Translations under genes and position numbers: made by a program
Assembly: GCF_000725485.1 (NCBI RefSeq)
Contig: NZ_JOAG01000036.1
Location: 1 to 64,000 of the forward strand
DNA from: Nonomuraea candida
GTDB taxonomy: Bacteria > Actinomycetota > Actinomycetes > Streptosporangiales > Streptosporangiaceae
DNA length: 64,000 bases
Reading direction: 5' to 3'
The notes under the pieces: generated by a model
The model's input: the letters and a program-made list of their open reading frames with translations, nothing else
The model's database searches: none
What the model was told of the DNA's origin: nothing
Shown: one piece after another, positions 48,710 to 56,855 of the stretch
Position numbering within the stretch: the stretch's first letter is position 1
How the letters are laid out: the number at the start of each line of letters is the position of its first letter

Positions 48710-49561
48710 GTGACCACCCGCGTAGCCGCGAACGGCATCCACATCGCCTACGAGAGCTTCGGCTCCCCCTCGGGCCGTCCCCTGCTCCTCATCATGGGAC
48801 TCGGCGCCCAGCTCATCCAGTGGGACGAAGGGCTCTGCGAGCTCCTGGTGGAGCGCGGACACCACGTCGTACGGTTCGACAACCGCGACGCCGGCCTGTC
48901 CACGCACCTCCACGAGCACGGCGTCCCCGCGCCGGGGACGCCCCCGCCGTACCTGCTGGACGATCTGGCCGACGACGCCGCGGCGCTCATGGACGCGCTC
49001 GGCTGGCCGGCCGCCCACGTGGTGGGCGCCTCGATGGGCGGGATGATCGCCCAGACGCTGGCCATCCGCCACCCCGCGCGCGTGCTGACCCTGACCTCGA
49101 TCATGTCCACCACCGGCCCCTCCGTCGCGCCGCCGACGGAGGCCGCGTCGGCCGTGCTGTTCCGCAAGCCCGCCGCCGACCGGCGGCAGGCGATGGAGCA
49201 GGCGGTGAGCACGTGGTCGGTCATCGGCTCGCCCGGTTACGAGCTGGACCGGGAGAAGGTCGCCGAGCTGGCCGGGCTGGCCTACGACCGCTGCCACGAC
49301 CCGGCGGGCGTGGCCAGGCAACTGGCCGCGATCATGGCCTCGGGCGACCGCACGGAGGCGCTGGCCGGGGTGCGCGTGCCCACGCTGGTGGTGCACGGCG
49401 AGGCGGACGCGCTGGTCCCGGTGGCGGGCGGCCGGGCCACGGCGGCGGCGGTGCCGGGGGCGCGGCTGGTGACGTACCCGGGGATGGGGCACGACCTGCC
49501 GCGCGCGCTCTGGCCCGACCTGGTCGCCGAGATCACCAAGCTCACCGGCTCGGCGAGCTGA
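48710..49561 (+). CDS. Alpha/beta-fold hydrolase
   Basis: A 283-residue hydrolase. The oxyanion region is LLLIMGLGAQLIQW, the nucleophile Ser is in VVGASMGGMIAQ (about residue 103), the acid is in HGEADALVPV, and the His is in GMGHDLP. It resembles esterase, haloperoxidase or aclacinomycin-methylesterase-type enzymes; the substrate is unknown. The GTG start has no clear ribosome-binding site, because the palindrome occupies the upstream bases. Confidence 0.92.
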   Translation: MTTRVAANGIHIAYESFGSPSGRPLLLIMGLGAQLIQWDEGLCELLVERGHHVVRFDNRDAGLSTHLHEHGVPAPGTPPPYLLDDLADDAAALMDALGWPAAHVVGASMGGMIAQTLAIRHPARVLTLTSIMSTTGPSVAPPTEAASAVLFRKPAADRRQAMEQAVSTWSVIGSPGYELDREKVAELAGLAYDRCHDPAGVARQLAAIMASGDRTEALAGVRVPTLVVHGEADALVPVAGGRATAAAVPGARLVTYPGMGHDLPRALWPDLVAEITKLTGSAS

Positions 49562-49564
49562 CCA

Positions 49565-50776
49565 CTACGGGGCCTGGGGGTCGTCGGGGAGCAGGGCCCG
49601 CTCGTCGGGCTTGTGGATCAGCACGTTGTCCACGTAGGACTTCGCCGCCGCCGTCAGGCCCACGTCGGCGCCCTCCTGCTCCGACAGGTACCAGCGGTGG
49701 TCCAGGATCTCGTGGAAGAGCTGCGCGGGCTCCAGCTTGCCGCGCAGCTCGACGGGGATGGAGTCGACGGTCGGCTGGAACACCTCCGCCAGCCACCGGT
49801 GCGCCACTATGGCCTCGTCCTCGTGCCGCAGCCCCTTGGCCACCCGGAACCCGTCGAGGTCGTTGAGCAGCCGCCGCGCCTGGTTCTCCTCCACGTCGAG
49901 CCCGGTCAGGCGGAGCAGCCGCCGCTGGTGGTGCCCGGCGTCCACGACCTTGGGCCGCACGATCAGCCGGCCGGTGCCGACCTTGCGCCGCACCATCATC
50001 TCGGCCACGTCGAAGCCCAGCAGGTTCAGCCGCCTGATGCGCTGCTCGACGCGGTGCCAGTCCACCTCGTCGATGATCTCGCTCTCGTTGATCTCGTTCC
50101 ACAGGCGGTGGTAGCGGGCGACGATGTCCTCGGCGGTCTCCATGGGGTCGATCGACGGGTGCAGCAGCCCGCCGGCCTCCAGGTCGAGCATCTCGCCGAA
50201 GATGTTGGTGTGGGCGTTGTCGATGTCGGTCAGCCGCTGCCCCTCGCTGATCATCGGGTGCATCTCGCCGGTCTCGGCGTCCACCAGGTAGGCCGCGAAG
50301 GCCCCCGCGTCCCGGCGGAACAGCGTGTTCGACAGCGAGCAGTCGCCCCAGTAGAAGCCGTTCAGGTGCAGCCGCACCAGCAGCACGGCCAGCGCGTCCA
50401 GCAGGCGGGTGAGCGTGTCGGGGCGCAGGGTGCCGGACATGACCGCGCGGTAGGGGAGCGAGAACTGCAGGTGCCGGGTGATCAGTGCGGCGTCGAGGCC
50501 GTTCTCGCGGCCGGTGACGTACGCGACCGGCTCCACGGCCGGGGCGTCGAGCCGGGCCAGGTCCCACAGGAGCTGATACTCCCGCCTGGCGTAGCGCTCG
50601 CTGATCTCCTTGATCGCGTACACCTTGCCGGACAGCCGGGCGAACCGCACCACGTGCCGGGAGATGCCGCGCGGGAGATCGACCAGATGGTGCTGGGGCC
50701 ACTCTTCCAGAGGGGTCTCCCAGGGGAGGCGGATCAGGTCAGGGTCGCCTAGCGCGCCAGTGATCTGCAGGGGCAT
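49565..50776 (-). CDS. DUF4032 family kinase-like protein
   Basis: A 403-residue protein with a kinase-like fold: KVYAIKEISERYARREYQLL gives the Lys strand, and HLNGFYWGDCSLSNTLFRRD gives a catalytic-type loop with Asp and Asn. YLVDAETGE is a DFG-like metal loop. The C-terminal DUF4032 domain follows. The active-site residues look intact, unlike in the two pseudokinases of this window. The substrate is unknown. The ATG at 50776 is only 23 bp from the divergent DUF885 start, so both may be leaderless. Confidence 0.85.
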   Translation of the reverse strand: MPLQITGALGDPDLIRLPWETPLEEWPQHHLVDLPRGISRHVVRFARLSGKVYAIKEISERYARREYQLLWDLARLDAPAVEPVAYVTGRENGLDAALITRHLQFSLPYRAVMSGTLRPDTLTRLLDALAVLLVRLHLNGFYWGDCSLSNTLFRRDAGAFAAYLVDAETGEMHPMISEGQRLTDIDNAHTNIFGEMLDLEAGGLLHPSIDPMETAEDIVARYHRLWNEINESEIIDEVDWHRVEQRIRRLNLLGFDVAEMMVRRKVGTGRLIVRPKVVDAGHHQRRLLRLTGLDVEENQARRLLNDLDGFRVAKGLRHEDEAIVAHRWLAEVFQPTVDSIPVELRGKLEPAQLFHEILDHRWYLSEQEGADVGLTAAAKSYVDNVLIHKPDERALLPDDPQAP

Positions 50777-50798
50777 TTGCACAGGATATGGTGCACCG

Positions 50799-52370
50799 GT
50801 GGACGAGTTTCTCAAGTGGTACTTTTCTGACCGTCCCGTCGTCGCCGCCCTCCTGGGGGCCGACGGTTACGATCACACCCTCGGCGATTTCACCGCCTCC
50901 GCCTGGCAGGCTCGTGAGCGGGAGCAGATCCTCTGGCTCGAACGCCTGTCGGCCGCCGAGGCCCCCACACTCGACGACGCCATAGACAGAGACCTCGTCC
51001 TGTCGCAACTGCGGGGCTCGATCGCGATGGCCGCCTGGCCCGAGTGGCGCCGCGACCCCGGCGTCTACCTCGGGGCGGTCTTCGGCTCCCTGTACGCGCC
51101 CTTCCAGCACCGGCTCAAGCCCGAGCCCGAGCTGGTCGCCGCGGCCCTGCTCCGCCTGGCCGAGGTGCCCGGCGTGCTGGCCGCCTGCCGCGCGAACCTG
51201 GACCCCGACCTCGCCGCCCCGCTGCTGGTCCAGCGCGGCCTGGGCCAGGCGCGCACCGGCCGCAACTTCCTGACCCGCACGATCCCGGCCATGGTCGCCG
51301 ACGAGGCCCTGCGCGCCAAGCTGGCCGCCGCCGCCGAGCCGGCCGCGCGGGCGTTCGACGACCTCGTGACCTTCCTGGAAGGCTTCGAGTGCGGCGGCAC
51401 CTGGCGCATGGGGGAGCGGCTCTACTCCACCCTGCTGCGCGAGCGCGAGCTGCTCGGATACGGCGCCGCCGAGCTGCACGAGAAGGGCAAGGCCGCCTGG
51501 GCGGAGCTGGACGCGCGCATGCGCGAGGTGGCCGTCCGGGTCAACGGCACCCAGGACTGGCGGGCGGCCATGGAGTCCCTCATGGACGACCACCCGGAGA
51601 CGCTGGCCGACATGCGGACCGAGTACGAGGCCGAGACCCTGCGGGCGCGCGACTTCGTCAGGGAGCGGGACCTGGTCACCTTCGCCGAGGGCGAGGAGTG
51701 CCAGGTGCTGCCGTCGGCCGAGTACAGCCGGCCGGTCCTGTCCGTGGCCCACTACCTGTCCCCGCCGCCGCTCAGCTCCTCGCGGAAGGGCGTGTTCTTC
51801 GTGCCGTACACGCCGGACGACTTCACCGCCGAGCAGGTGCGGCAGCGGCTGCGGACGAACTCGCGGGCCCAGATGCCCTCGATCGCCGTGCACGAGGCCT
51901 ACCCGGGGCACCACTGGCACCTGTCGTACATGGCGGAGAACCCGCGGACGGTCAGGAAGGTCTTCAGGACGCCGTACTTCACCGAGGGCTGGGCCCTGTA
52001 CGTCGAGAAGATGCTGCACGAGCAGGGCTACTTCGACACCCCCGCCACCGAGCTGGCCCACCTGGACTGCCGCATCTTCCGGGCCGCCAGGATCGTGGTG
52101 GACACCGCGCTGCACTGCGAGGACATGTCGATCGAGGAGGCCGAGACGTTCATGGCCACCAAGGCGTCGCTGTCGCCCGGGACCGCGCAGGGCGAGGTCA
52201 ACCGCTACTGCGCCTGGCCCACCCAGGCGCCCTCCTACCTGACGGGCGCCATCGAGATCGACCGCATCCGCGCGTCGTTCCAGGGCTCGCTGAAGGAGTT
52301 CCACGACCGGATCGCCGGGTCGGGCGGGCTCCCGCTCGGGCTGGCCGAGCAGGCCGCCCTGGCGAAGTAG
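50799..52370 (+). CDS. DUF885 family metallopeptidase-like protein
   Basis: A 523-residue protein of DUF885, with the zinc-peptidase motif HEAYPGHHWHL (about residue 366) and a downstream TEGWALYVEKML segment holding the third ligand Glu. It has no signal peptide, so it should act in the cytoplasm. Members are thought to be carboxypeptidase-like zinc enzymes. The GTG start follows the shared divergent promoter with DUF4032. Confidence 0.88.
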   Translation: MDEFLKWYFSDRPVVAALLGADGYDHTLGDFTASAWQAREREQILWLERLSAAEAPTLDDAIDRDLVLSQLRGSIAMAAWPEWRRDPGVYLGAVFGSLYAPFQHRLKPEPELVAAALLRLAEVPGVLAACRANLDPDLAAPLLVQRGLGQARTGRNFLTRTIPAMVADEALRAKLAAAAEPAARAFDDLVTFLEGFECGGTWRMGERLYSTLLRERELLGYGAAELHEKGKAAWAELDARMREVAVRVNGTQDWRAAMESLMDDHPETLADMRTEYEAETLRARDFVRERDLVTFAEGEECQVLPSAEYSRPVLSVAHYLSPPPLSSSRKGVFFVPYTPDDFTAEQVRQRLRTNSRAQMPSIAVHEAYPGHHWHLSYMAENPRTVRKVFRTPYFTEGWALYVEKMLHEQGYFDTPATELAHLDCRIFRAARIVVDTALHCEDMSIEEAETFMATKASLSPGTAQGEVNRYCAWPTQAPSYLTGAIEIDRIRASFQGSLKEFHDRIAGSGGLPLGLAEQAALAK

Positions 52371-52442
52371 CGGCGCGTCCCGCCTCCGCCTCAGAGCGCG
52401 GGGGCGGGCCGGGCGGGGCCTCCGGGCGGGCGGGGCGTTCGC

Positions 52443-53069
52443 TCAGAGCGGGGGCGGGTTGAGCATGCGGTCGACGACGGCGGCGAGCTGATCCTCCGTG
52501 AGGACGGTCGGCTTGCCGACGCCGAGCGCCCTGACGTACACCTCGCACAACCACTCCAGCAGCCGGGTGGCCTCGAACGCCTCCTCCAGCGTCGCCCCGA
52601 GGGTCATCCCGCCGTGGTTGGCCATCAGGGCGGCCCGCTTGCCGCCCTCCAGCGCGGCGCGCACGTTCGCGGCCAGCTCGGGCGTGCCGTACGTGGCGTA
52701 CTCCGCCACCCTGACCGTCCCGCCGAGCAGCAGCGCGTTGTAGTGCACGGGCGGCAGCTCGGTCATCGTCGTGGCCACCACCGTCCCGAACACCGAGTGC
52801 GTGTGCACGATGGCCCGCGCGTCGGTGGTCTCGTAGACGGCCAGGTGCATGGGGGTCTCGCTGGAGGGCCGCAGCTCGCCCTCCACCCGCCGGCCCGTCA
52901 GGTCCACGACCGGGCACGACTCGGGCGTCAGCCGGTCGAGCGCGACGCCCGACGGGGTGACCGCGACCAGGTCGCCCTCGCGGACGCTGAGGTTGCCCGA
53001 GGTGCCGATGACCAGGCCCAGCTCGACGGCGCGGCGGCCGTACTCGCACAGTTGCTCGCGAAGGCTCAT
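52443..53069 (-). CDS. Class II aldolase, L-fuculose-phosphate-aldolase-like
   Basis: A 208-residue zinc aldolase. GTSGNLSVREGD binds phosphate, SSETPMHL holds the catalytic Glu, and the zinc ligands are in VHTHS and ANHGGMTLG. It should cleave a ketose 1-phosphate to DHAP and an aldehyde. It lies 19 nt after the TetR gene on the same strand, in a unit divergent from a sugar kinase and an aminotransferase. Length and motifs match FucA/AraD-type enzymes; the exact sugar is unknown. Confidence 0.9.
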   Translation of the reverse strand: MSLREQLCEYGRRAVELGLVIGTSGNLSVREGDLVAVTPSGVALDRLTPESCPVVDLTGRRVEGELRPSSETPMHLAVYETTDARAIVHTHSVFGTVVATTMTELPPVHYNALLLGGTVRVAEYATYGTPELAANVRAALEGGKRAALMANHGGMTLGATLEEAFEATRLLEWLCEVYVRALGVGKPTVLTEDQLAAVVDRMLNPPPL

Positions 53070-53088
53070 ATGTCTGGAATGTAGCCGA

Positions 53089-53673
53089 TCACAGGCCGTC
53101 CAGGGTGGCCAGCATGATGCGCTCCACGTCGGCCCGCCGCAGCCGGTCGGGGTAGAGCAGCAGGTGCAGGCTGAGGCCGTCGACCAGGGCGAGCAGCCGC
53201 TCGGCCAGGTCGTCCAGGTTCTCGTCCGTGCGCAGCTCGCCGTCGGCCCTGGCCCGGGCCAGCAGCCCGCGTACGGCGGCGCGCAGCTCGCCCGCCTCGG
53301 CCCGCTGCACCTCGGCCAGCCGCTCCGAGGCCAGGCTCCGGCTCCAGAAGCTGACCTCCAGCCGCGTCTCCCGGGTGCGCTCGCCGTCCAGCGGCAGGTT
53401 GTCCAGCAGCACCTCCCGCAGCGCCGCCAGCCCCGTCACGCCCTCGGCCTTGCGCGTCAGCCGGGCGCGGATGCGCTGGTGCGACTGGCGCAGCGCGGAC
53501 AGCAGGATCTCGTCCTTGTCGGCGAAGTAGTGGGTGAGCACCCCGTTGGAGCAGCCCGCCTCCTTGGCGATGGCGCGCGTGGTGGCCGCGTCGATGCCGT
53601 CCCTGACGATCACCCGGCGGGCCGCTGACAGGACCTCGCGCCGGCGCTCGTCGTGATCGACGATCTTCGGCAT
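53089..53673 (-). CDS. TetR family regulator, BetI-like
   Basis: A 194-residue regulator with HTH VIVRDGIDAATTRAIAKEAGCSNGVLTHYFADKDEIL, the BetI-type pattern with L-T-H-Y-F. It heads the unit with the aldolase and faces the PfkB/aminotransferase unit. An 18-bp imperfect palindrome lies in the shared 54-bp gap, so it probably controls all four genes. Confidence 0.93.
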   Translation of the reverse strand: MPKIVDHDERRREVLSAARRVIVRDGIDAATTRAIAKEAGCSNGVLTHYFADKDEILLSALRQSHQRIRARLTRKAEGVTGLAALREVLLDNLPLDGERTRETRLEVSFWSRSLASERLAEVQRAEAGELRAAVRGLLARARADGELRTDENLDDLAERLLALVDGLSLHLLLYPDRLRRADVERIMLATLDGL

Positions 53674-53701
53674 CGGCGGCCTCCTCTGCTCATTGACTTT
53701 T

Positions 53702-53719
53702 TAGTCGGACGTCTGTCTA
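53702..53719. promoter_or_regulatory. Putative TetR operator in divergent promoter
   Basis: TAGTCGGACGTCTGTCTA is an imperfect 18-bp palindrome around GACGTC. It lies 8 bp before the kinase start and 28 bp from the TetR start. A TATATAA directly downstream may be part of a -10 region. Confidence 0.6.
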
Positions 53720-53727
53720 TATAAACC

Positions 53728-54645
53728 ATGACCGTCGTCACAGTCGGCGTCCACATCGTCGACATCCTCACCAGGCCCGTCGATCACATCCCCGAGGGCC
53801 AGGACACCGTGCTGGTCGAGCAGATCCGCCTCACCGCCGCCGGCGCCGCCGCGGGCACGGCGGTCGACCTGGTCAAGCTGGGCAACGACGTGGTCACCAT
53901 GGGCGCGGTCGGCGACGACGAGCTCGCCGACTTCCTGCTGATGGTGCTGGCCAAGCGGGGCGTGGACGCCTCCCGGCTGGTGCGCAGGGCGGGGGAGCAG
54001 ACGGCGGCCTCGATCCTGCCCATCAGGCCCGACGGCGGGCGTCCCAGCTTCCACGTCCCCGGCGCGAACCTCAGCGTGACCCCCGCCGACCTCGACCAGG
54101 CCGTGTTACGGCAGGCCAGGGCCGTGCACCTGGGCGGGATGGACGTCACGTTCGGCCTCGGCGACCCGGCCTTCTTCGGGCTCCTCGACGAGCTGCGGGC
54201 CTCGGGCGCCATCGTCACGATGGACCTGCTGTCGGAGATGCCCGACCTGCTGGCGATGGCCCGCGCGTTCCTGCCCCACGTCGACTACGTCCTGCCCAAC
54301 GAGACCCAGGTCCTCGCGATGAGCGGCGAGCAGGACGTCGAGGCGGCCGCCCGCGCGCTGCTCGCCGACGGGCCGCGCGGCGTGCTGGTCACCCTCGGCG
54401 CGGCCGGCAGCCTGGTGGTGACCGGGGCGGGCGCGGAGCGGGTGCCCGCGCTGAAGACGGAGGTCGCCGACACCACGGGCTGCGGCGACGCGTACTGCGC
54501 CGGCTTCCTCACCGGCCTGCTGCACGGCCGCGACGTGACGGACGCCGCCCGCTGGGGCACGGCCGCCGCCGCCCGCGTCGCCACCGGCCTCGGCTCCGAC
54601 GCCGGCCTCACCGACCTCGACTCCACCCTCGCCCTCCTCTCCTAG
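53728..54645 (+). CDS. PfkB family carbohydrate kinase
   Basis: A 305-residue ribokinase-fold sugar kinase. The N-terminal substrate region (GAAAGTAVDLVKLGNDVVTMGAVGDDELADF) and the ATP/anion-hole motif DTTGCGDAYCAGFL with the catalytic Asp (about residue 251) are intact. It should phosphorylate a sugar or polyol, giving a substrate for the aldolase across the promoter. The aminotransferase gene follows after 19 nt. Confidence 0.92.
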   Translation: MTVVTVGVHIVDILTRPVDHIPEGQDTVLVEQIRLTAAGAAAGTAVDLVKLGNDVVTMGAVGDDELADFLLMVLAKRGVDASRLVRRAGEQTAASILPIRPDGGRPSFHVPGANLSVTPADLDQAVLRQARAVHLGGMDVTFGLGDPAFFGLLDELRASGAIVTMDLLSEMPDLLAMARAFLPHVDYVLPNETQVLAMSGEQDVEAAARALLADGPRGVLVTLGAAGSLVVTGAGAERVPALKTEVADTTGCGDAYCAGFLTGLLHGRDVTDAARWGTAAAARVATGLGSDAGLTDLDSTLALLS

Positions 54646-54664
54646 CCCCCTTGAGGACCCCTCC

Positions 54665-55882
54665 ATGACTTCAGACGCCGTCCTGCGGCAGCGCGCCGCC
54701 AAAGTCGTCCCCGGCGGCATGTACGGCCACCTCAACGCGGCCATCTTCGCCCCCGGCTACCCCCAGTTCTTCGAGCGCGGCGAAGGCTGCCGGCAGTGGG
54801 ACGTGGACGGCCGCGGCTACATCGACTTCATGTGCAGCTGGGGCCCGGTGGTGCTGGGCCACCGGCACCCGCGCGTCGAGGAGGCCGCCGCCCGCCAGGC
54901 CGCGCTCGGCGACTGCCTCAACGGCCCCGGCGAGATCATGGTCGAGCTGGCGGAGCTGCTGGTGGACACCGTGCCGAGCGCCGACTGGGCGATGTTCTCC
55001 AAGAACGGCACGGACGCCACCACCCAGGCCCTCATGGTCGCCAGGGCCGCCACCGGCCGCACGAAGGTGCTGATGGCGCACGGCGCCTACCACGGGGCCG
55101 ACCCCTGGTGCACGCCCTCCCCGGCGGGCACGACGCCCAGCGAGCGGGCGGACCTGGTCGAGTTCACCTACAACTCGCTGGAGTCCCTGGAGGCCGCCGC
55201 GGCCACCGTCGAGGGCGACGTGGCGGCGATCATCGTCACGCCCTTCAAGCACGACTCGTTCGAGGACCAGGAGCTGGTGGAGCCCGCCTTCGCGCGGGGC
55301 GCCAGGGCGCTGGCGGACCGGCTCGGGGCGGCCCTGGTGATCGACGACGTGCGGGCAGGCTTCCGGATCGACCTGCGCGGGTCCTGGGAGCCGTACGGGG
55401 TGCGGCCCGACCTGACCGCCTGGTCGAAAGCGATGGCCAACGGCTACCCGATCGCCGCCGTCACCGGGACCGACGCGCTGCGCGGCGCCGCCCAGACGCT
55501 CTACTCCACCGGCTCGTTCTGGTTCTCGGCGGTCGCGATGGCCGCCGCCAAGGCCACCATCGAGACGCTGCGCGACGAGGACGGCATCGCCGCCATGGAA
55601 CGGGCGGGCACGCAGCTCAGGGAGGGCCTGTACGCCCAGGCCAAGGCGCACGGCTTCACCGTCGACCAGACCGGCCCGGTGACGATCCCGTGGCTCAGCT
55701 TCGACGGCGACGCCGACCTGTCGGTGGCGATGCACTGGAGCGCCGCCTGCCTGCGCCACGGCGTCTACCTGCACCCCTGGCACAACTGGTTCATGTCGGC
55801 GGCCCACACCGAGGCCGACGTGGCGGCCGCCCTGGAGGGCACGGACCGCGCGTTCGCGGAGACCCGCGCCCACTTCGGCTGA
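54665..55882 (+). CDS. Class III aminotransferase, glutamate-1-semialdehyde-aminomutase-like
   Basis: A 405-residue PLP enzyme. The opening PGGMYGHLN and CSWGPVVLGHRHPRV match the GSA-aminomutase group. The PLP-phosphate segment is KNGTDATTQALMVARAATGR, Asp in VIDDVRAGFR contacts the pyridine N, and the Schiff-base Lys is in WSKAMANGYPIAA. It is unlikely to be HemL, because no heme genes are near and the substrate loop differs (CLNGPGE). It is probably an aminotransferase acting on an omega-amine or aldehyde in the local pathway. Confidence 0.92.
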   Translation: MTSDAVLRQRAAKVVPGGMYGHLNAAIFAPGYPQFFERGEGCRQWDVDGRGYIDFMCSWGPVVLGHRHPRVEEAAARQAALGDCLNGPGEIMVELAELLVDTVPSADWAMFSKNGTDATTQALMVARAATGRTKVLMAHGAYHGADPWCTPSPAGTTPSERADLVEFTYNSLESLEAAAATVEGDVAAIIVTPFKHDSFEDQELVEPAFARGARALADRLGAALVIDDVRAGFRIDLRGSWEPYGVRPDLTAWSKAMANGYPIAAVTGTDALRGAAQTLYSTGSFWFSAVAMAAAKATIETLRDEDGIAAMERAGTQLREGLYAQAKAHGFTVDQTGPVTIPWLSFDGDADLSVAMHWSAACLRHGVYLHPWHNWFMSAAHTEADVAAALEGTDRAFAETRAHFG

Positions 55883-55930
55883 GGGCGCGCCGAGGCGGTA
55901 CCGAGGCCCCACCGAGGCCGCACCGAGGCC

Positions 55931-55968
55931 GCGCCCGCCGTCCCCGTTCGTGGCGGGGACGCGGGCGC
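55931..55968 (+). terminator. Terminator hairpin after aminotransferase
   Basis: A stem of 15 bp with one bulge (GCGCCCG-CGTCCCCG against its complement) around a 7-nt loop. It follows a run of short ACCGAGGC-type repeats that starts just after the stop. Confidence 0.8.
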
Positions 55969-56067
55969 CCCCGCTCCCGAAAGCTCCTTCCGTCCGGCCG
56001 TTCCTGTACGGGGCCCGGCTTGATTGGAGGATTACGGCGAATAGCCTGTAACTATGAGGAAGCGGAC

Positions 56068-56697
56068 ATGATCAACTGGGTGGGGTTCGTGCCCGCGGCC
56101 CTCATGGTGTCGTTGATCCCCGGGGCCAACCAGCTGCTCGGCCTGCGCAACGCCGTGCGGCACGGCGCCCTGTACGCGCTGGCCGGGGTGCTCGGCCGGC
56201 TGGCCGCGTTCGTGATCTTCATCGGGCTGGTGGTGGCCGGGTTCGGGACGATGCTGGCCACCTCCTCCACCGCGCTGACGGTGCTCAAGTGGTTCGGCGT
56301 CGCCTATCTCGCGTGGATCGGCATCGCCACCCTGCGGCGGGCGGCCAGGGAGCCGGTCGCGCAGGCCGAGCTGGGGCGGGCCGCGGACAGGGGTGTGTGG
56401 CCGGTGGTGGCCGGCGAGTTCGGGGTGGCGATCAGCAACCCGAAGGCGATGCTGCTGTTCGCCGCCCTGCTGCCCCAGTTCACCGGCGGGCCCGCCGCGG
56501 ACCTCGACGGGCAGCTCGCCCTGCTCGGCGCGGCCTACCTGCTCGTCGAGCTGGTCGTGGGGCTCGGCTACATCGGGCTGGGCAGCCGCATCGGCGCGAC
56601 CGGCCTGCCGGCCAGGACCCGGCGCCGGGTCGATCTCGGCACCGGCGCCTGCTTCCTGGGCCTGGCCGGGCTGCTCGCCGCCGACGACCTCGGCTGA
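56068..56697 (+). CDS. LysE family exporter
   Basis: A 209-residue membrane protein with six helices and the LysE/RhtB opening WVGFVPAALMVSLIPGANQLLGLRNAVRHG. The central ISNPKAMLLFAALLPQF motif is present. It exports amino acids or related amines. GAGGAAGC precedes the ATG. It could remove amino products of the adjoining pathway, but a terminator separates it from the aminotransferase. Confidence 0.92.
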   Translation: MINWVGFVPAALMVSLIPGANQLLGLRNAVRHGALYALAGVLGRLAAFVIFIGLVVAGFGTMLATSSTALTVLKWFGVAYLAWIGIATLRRAAREPVAQAELGRAADRGVWPVVAGEFGVAISNPKAMLLFAALLPQFTGGPAADLDGQLALLGAAYLLVELVVGLGYIGLGSRIGATGLPARTRRRVDLGTGACFLGLAGLLAADDLG

Positions 56698-56706
56698 GCC
56701 GCCTCC

Positions 56707-56731
56707 GGCCGCCGTCTGGGGGACGGCGGCC
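56707..56731. terminator. Hairpin after LysE gene
   Basis: GGCCGCCGTC pairs with GACGGCGGCC around TGGGG, 10 nt after the stop. Its right arm forms the beginning of the adjacent tandem array. Confidence 0.75.
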
Positions 56732-56836
56732 GGGCGGCCTGAGAAACGGCGGCCGGGCGGCCTGAGGAACGGCGGCCGGGCGGCCTGAGGAACGGCGGCC
56801 GGGCGGCCTGAGGAACGGCGGCCGGGCGGCCTGAGG
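56723..56836. repeat. 23-bp tandem repeat, five copies
   Basis: Five head-to-tail units, each starting ACGGCGGCCGGGCGGCCTGA and ending in 2-3 purines. They fill the gap between the convergent LysE and MBL genes. Units differ by at most one base and the last is one base short. Each unit can form a small GGCC/GGCC hairpin. Confidence 0.92.
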
Positions 56837-56855
56837 CGGGCTCGACGACGGCCGC

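Noticed and set aside
54665..55882. hemL (glutamate-1-semialdehyde aminomutase)
   Set aside because: The overall group matches, but there is no heme gene context and the substrate-binding segments differ; it sits in a TetR-controlled sugar locus.
56723..56836. CRISPR or REP element
   Set aside because: There are no spacers; it is a simple tandem array grown next to a terminator.
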